Under the pieces are notes generated by a model. It was not told where the DNA came from, searched no databases, and worked only from the letters and a program-made list of their open reading frames with translations. The translations under genes were made by a program, and so were the position numbers. Source: Terriglobia bacterium (GTDB lineage: Bacteria > Acidobacteriota > Terriglobia > JAIQFV01). From it: a DNA stretch of 64,000 nucleotides. Positions 61,584 to 64,000 of this stretch are shown here, piece after piece. Each line of letters starts with the position of its first letter. Within the stretch, counting starts at the first letter, position 1. The stretch lies in the NCBI GenBank assembly GCA_020073085.1, contig JAIQFV010000011.1, positions 1-64,000 on the forward strand, read 5' to 3'.

Positions 61584-62561
61584 TCACCCCCTTACTTTTT
61601 GAGTTTTCAGTTCCTCCGTCAGCAGCGGCAGGAGTTCGAGAACATCCTGGCAGACCCCGTAATGGGAAACGTTAAAGATAGGCGCTTTGGGATCCGTATT
61701 AATCGAGATGATGAGCTGGGCGCCCTTCATCCCCTCGGTGTGCTCCGGAGCCCCGCTGATTCCCAGTGCAAGATAGAGCTTGGGTTTCACGATCATTCCC
61801 GACTTGCCGACCTGCCGGCTCAGCGGTAACCATCCCTGGTCAATCACCGGCCGAGAGGCGCACACGGCCCCTCCCAGGGCCGCTGCCAGTTCCTCAGCCA
61901 ACTGGAGGTTGTCCTGGCTTTGAATGCCGCGTCCCACCGCCACCAGAACGTCCTGCTGTGTGATGTCCACATCCCCGGCATCCGGCTCGATAAATCGCTT
62001 AAAGGTGACCTTCGTCTCCTCTCTTCCGACCTCGATGATCTCTACCGGAGGGACGCGGTCACTCCTGCCGGCCTCGGGCGTGAAAGAGCCCGGATAAATG
62101 CTGACGATGCCGCGGTTCTCCGGCAGGCGGATGTCCGCGAAGATCTTTCCCCCGAAGAGTTGACAGGTCAGAATGACGGCTTGATCTTTGATCTGCAAAT
62201 CTTTGCAGAAATTGACAAAAGGGATTTCCGTCCGGGCGGAAAGAACAGGTCCGACTCCAATGAAAATATTGGTCCCGGGGATAAGCACAAGCGCCGCCGG
62301 CTTTTTACTCATCAGGTTCGATATCGCAGCGGCAACCACATCCGGGGTCGGCATTTCGAGGAAGGCGCCGTCGAGAACAATCACAGAGTCGGCCGTGCCC
62401 AACTTCGAAGAGAGGGAAGCGGAGCCCTTTCCCAGCAAGACTGCATGAAGCGGGATCTCCAGAGTCGCGGCGATTTCTCTGCCAAGCCCCAACATTTCGA
62501 ACGTGGTGTCGGTGAGTTCACCTCTCAATTGCTCGGCGATGACAAATATTCCATTTTTCAT
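61584..62561 (-). CDS. etfA: Electron transfer flavoprotein alpha subunit
   Basis: This 325-residue EtfA has an N-terminal ETF domain (IFVIAEQLRGELTDTTFEML) and a C-terminal FAD-binding domain (VGRGIQSQDNLQLAEELAAA; QVGKSGMIVKPKLYLALGIS; GAQLIISINTDPKAPIFNVS). It carries the transferring FAD. It lies 13 bases after etfB and directly before the membrane HdrD-like gene, so the three should form one electron route. No ferredoxin domain is fused. Confidence 0.94.
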   Translation of the reverse strand: MKNGIFVIAEQLRGELTDTTFEMLGLGREIAATLEIPLHAVLLGKGSASLSSKLGTADSVIVLDGAFLEMPTPDVVAAAISNLMSKKPAALVLIPGTNIFIGVGPVLSARTEIPFVNFCKDLQIKDQAVILTCQLFGGKIFADIRLPENRGIVSIYPGSFTPEAGRSDRVPPVEIIEVGREETKVTFKRFIEPDAGDVDITQQDVLVAVGRGIQSQDNLQLAEELAAALGGAVCASRPVIDQGWLPLSRQVGKSGMIVKPKLYLALGISGAPEHTEGMKGAQLIISINTDPKAPIFNVSHYGVCQDVLELLPLLTEELKTQKVRG

Positions 62562-62574
62562 TTTTGATTACCTC

Positions 62575-63357
62575 CTAAGCGAGCGCTCGCTTGGACAAAA
62601 TTTCAACGAGTCTCTCGGCGATTTCATTGGGTGAGCCTTCGATCATCTCCGCCATGCCTGCCACCTCGGGCTTGTAGAGCTGTTCCACCGGCAATCGGCC
62701 AAGGGAGTCGGGGCAGGGGACTTCTCGAGGTTCGATCTTCATGGTTTTCATGACAGAGCGGACTTTAGCAACAGGAACGTAGCGGGGAGGTTTTTCCGCC
62801 GCCTGAATCCCCAGCACAGCGGGAATAGGCACTTCGAATTCACCCCGCAACCCGCCTGCAAATTCCTTCATGACGAGAGCTTTCTTTCCCTCAGGCTCGA
62901 GTTCGATCCCCGTGACCACTCCGATATAGGGGAAGCCCAGTCCTTCAGCCAGGCACGGGCTGAGTTCACCTTCGAGATCATCAATCGCCTGGGAGCCGGT
63001 CAAAATCAAGGTGTCGGAGGTCAGCAGTTGCGGATCGCTCCGCAGGAAGGTGGAAAGAATCTGAGCCGCGACGGGGCCGCTGAGACCTGAAAAATCGCCG
63101 ATGATTTTGATGGCGCGATCAGCCCCTTTAGCCAGGGCCGTGAACAGCGCTTCCTCCAGCTCGGGGGCTTCGAAGGCCACCGCGGTGACTTTGCCCCCGT
63201 GTCTTTCCTTCAAGAGCAGACTCTGTTCCAACGCGTGCTCATCGGGCTCGCTCAGTTTCAGCCGCAGCCATCCGGTGTCCAGAGACTTTCCGTCTGACCC
63301 TACTTCCAATTCCTCCACAACATCAGGAACCATCTTCAGACAGGTAATAATGTTCAT
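62575..63357 (-). CDS. etfB: Electron transfer flavoprotein beta subunit
   Basis: This 260-residue EtfB begins MNIITCLKMVPDVVEELEVG and has the nucleotide-binding segments LSEPDEHALEQSLLLKERHG, LILTGSQAIDDLEGELSPCL and FPYIGVVTGIELEPEGKKAL. Bifurcating ETFs bind a second FAD in EtfB; whether this one does cannot be told by eye. It follows the protease gene by six bases. Confidence 0.93.
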   Translation of the reverse strand: MNIITCLKMVPDVVEELEVGSDGKSLDTGWLRLKLSEPDEHALEQSLLLKERHGGKVTAVAFEAPELEEALFTALAKGADRAIKIIGDFSGLSGPVAAQILSTFLRSDPQLLTSDTLILTGSQAIDDLEGELSPCLAEGLGFPYIGVVTGIELEPEGKKALVMKEFAGGLRGEFEVPIPAVLGIQAAEKPPRYVPVAKVRSVMKTMKIEPREVPCPDSLGRLPVEQLYKPEVAGMAEMIEGSPNEIAERLVEILSKRALA

Positions 63358-63363
63358 TGATGT

Positions 63364-63870
63364 TTACCTCCCGTTCTTTTTTATCAGGCTGTACTCCTCC
63401 TGCGTCCAACTCTCCAGAACCTGTTTCGCCCGCTCAACAAAGAGGGGGAGGGCCTCGGTTGCGGCCAGGGTCAGTCCCTCTCCCAGGCGGTAAGGATTTT
63501 CGACTTCAAGGGCCAGCACTCGAATCTCTGAAGCAATGGGGATGCCCAGGCATCGGGCGACCCTGACCGCATCAGCCAAGCCGGAGTAGTGAGGAGACGG
63601 TGCCACAGCCTTCTCGAAGTCTTGGCCGGTAAACTCCAGGATCGTACCCGGGGCATAACGGCCGGTGAATGCGGCATCCAGAAATAGAACATGGGCTCGA
63701 TTCTCCAGGAACTCCAGCAAGTCCACTCCGGACCCGGCCGATTCAACGATCTCCAAATCACCGTAGGCTCCTTTCCGAAGCTCTCGCGCGGCAAGGAGAC
63801 CGATGGCATCGTCGCCCAGGAGTTCATTGCCGAGGGCGACCACAAGGTTCGAAGACTGTGTCGCGCTCAT
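63364..63870 (-). CDS. NiFe-hydrogenase maturation endopeptidase for the adjacent large subunit
   Basis: This 168-residue HybD-fold protease has LVVALGNELLGDDAIGLLAA, VLFLDAAFTGRYAPGTILEF and SPHYSGLADAVRVARCLGI, keeping the Asp, Asp and His metal positions. Its ATG overlaps the stop of the preceding large-subunit gene (ATGA) and GGAGG precedes it, so it almost surely processes that subunit. The N-terminal extension open to 63966 is the other gene read in a different frame. Confidence 0.92.
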   Translation of the reverse strand: MSATQSSNLVVALGNELLGDDAIGLLAARELRKGAYGDLEIVESAGSGVDLLEFLENRAHVLFLDAAFTGRYAPGTILEFTGQDFEKAVAPSPHYSGLADAVRVARCLGIPIASEIRVLALEVENPYRLGEGLTLAATEALPLFVERAKQVLESWTQEEYSLIKKNGR

Positions 63871-64000
63871 CTTGCTACCTCCTTCAAAACGCGGCCATCG
63901 CGGTCGCGGATTCGTGCGATCAAGGGCATTTGACCGGGAAAGGAATGGGTTGCACAACCATGACACGGATCATAGGCTCGGAACGCCATTTCTATCTGGT
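63867..64000 (-). CDS. C-terminus of a group 3-type (cytoplasmic) NiFe-hydrogenase large subunit, cut by window edge
   Basis: The last 43 codons read QIEMAFRAYDPCHGCATHSF then PGQMPLIARIRDRDGRVLKE and end at a TGA overlapping the protease start. The DPCxxCATH motif holds the second Ni-binding cysteine pair; the Thr in ATH and the preceding (M/I)xxRAYDPC are typical of cytoplasmic group 3 enzymes such as MvhA or HoxH rather than the CAVH of HyaB. The segment after His is the removable peptide. The start lies outside the window. Confidence 0.85.
   Translation of the reverse strand, partial: QIEMAFRAYDPCHGCATHSFPGQMPLIARIRDRDGRVLKEVAR

Overview
The window is bacterial chromosome, probably from an uncultured soil, sediment or groundwater bacterium with a respiratory, partly anaerobic metabolism. 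The mix of GC-rich genes, palindromic and REP-like intergenic repeats, NiFe hydrogenases, Hdr/Etf proteins and CusABC resembles Acidobacteriota or a neighbouring phylum. No rRNA or other taxonomic marker is present, so this placement is a weak inference. No tRNA, rRNA or CRISPR array was seen.

Region 1 (1-15.5 kb) is a repeat-rich accessory island with genes on both strands. It holds five toxin-antitoxin loci or remnants (a Gp49-like toxin remnant with its HTH antitoxin, RelE-type, two AbiE-type, HigBA), an ORF6N protein, a secreted alpha/beta hydrolase, an M61 peptidase, and an AraC regulator with a VOC protein. Between them lie at least four families of dispersed repeats. One is a roughly 245-bp MITE-like element with terminal inverted repeats (four copies), and one is a 680-bp composite duplication.

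Region 2 (15.5-30 kb, all minus strand) carries a lytic transglycosylase and a copper/heavy-metal resistance cluster: TolC-CusB-CusA, a cation/proton antiporter, a Cu-type P-ATPase with YHS and metal-binding repeats, a NosL-like protein and small secreted Cys-containing proteins.

Region 3 (30-46.4 kb, minus strand) has thiD, a decayed photolyase, and a complete hydrogenase maturation set in transcription order hypA-hypB-hypF-hypC, nifJ, a DHOD-like protein, hypD, hypE. A secreted GH13 amylase and a maturation protease lie upstream.

Region 4 (46.8-53.7 kb) is a membrane-bound, O2-tolerant-type group 1 NiFe hydrogenase operon (small, large, cytochrome b) behind a near-consensus sigma-54 promoter. 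An orphan sigma-54 activator lies nearby.

Region 5 (53.8-64 kb) is a second, cytoplasmic hydrogenase/electron-transfer cluster. In transcription order it has the C-terminus of a group 3-type NiFe large subunit (cut by the window edge), a protease, EtfB, EtfA, a membrane HdrD-like protein, a soluble HdrD-like protein, HdrA, two more proteases and a radical SAM protein.

The most unusual signal is a set of three compact elements inside operons (cusB/cusA, hypD/hypE, nifJ/DHOD-like). Each has one small four-helix-bundle (S23/IVP-type) gene flanked by inverted arrays of 7-nt tandem repeats, so the transcript should fold into a long stem with the gene in the loop. Each element has its own heptad sequence and its own divergent protein, and starts almost at the stop codon of the upstream gene. 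Solo heptad arrays occur elsewhere, one of them in frame inside hypF. They look like protein-coding relatives of 23S rRNA intervening sequences that have entered operon junctions.
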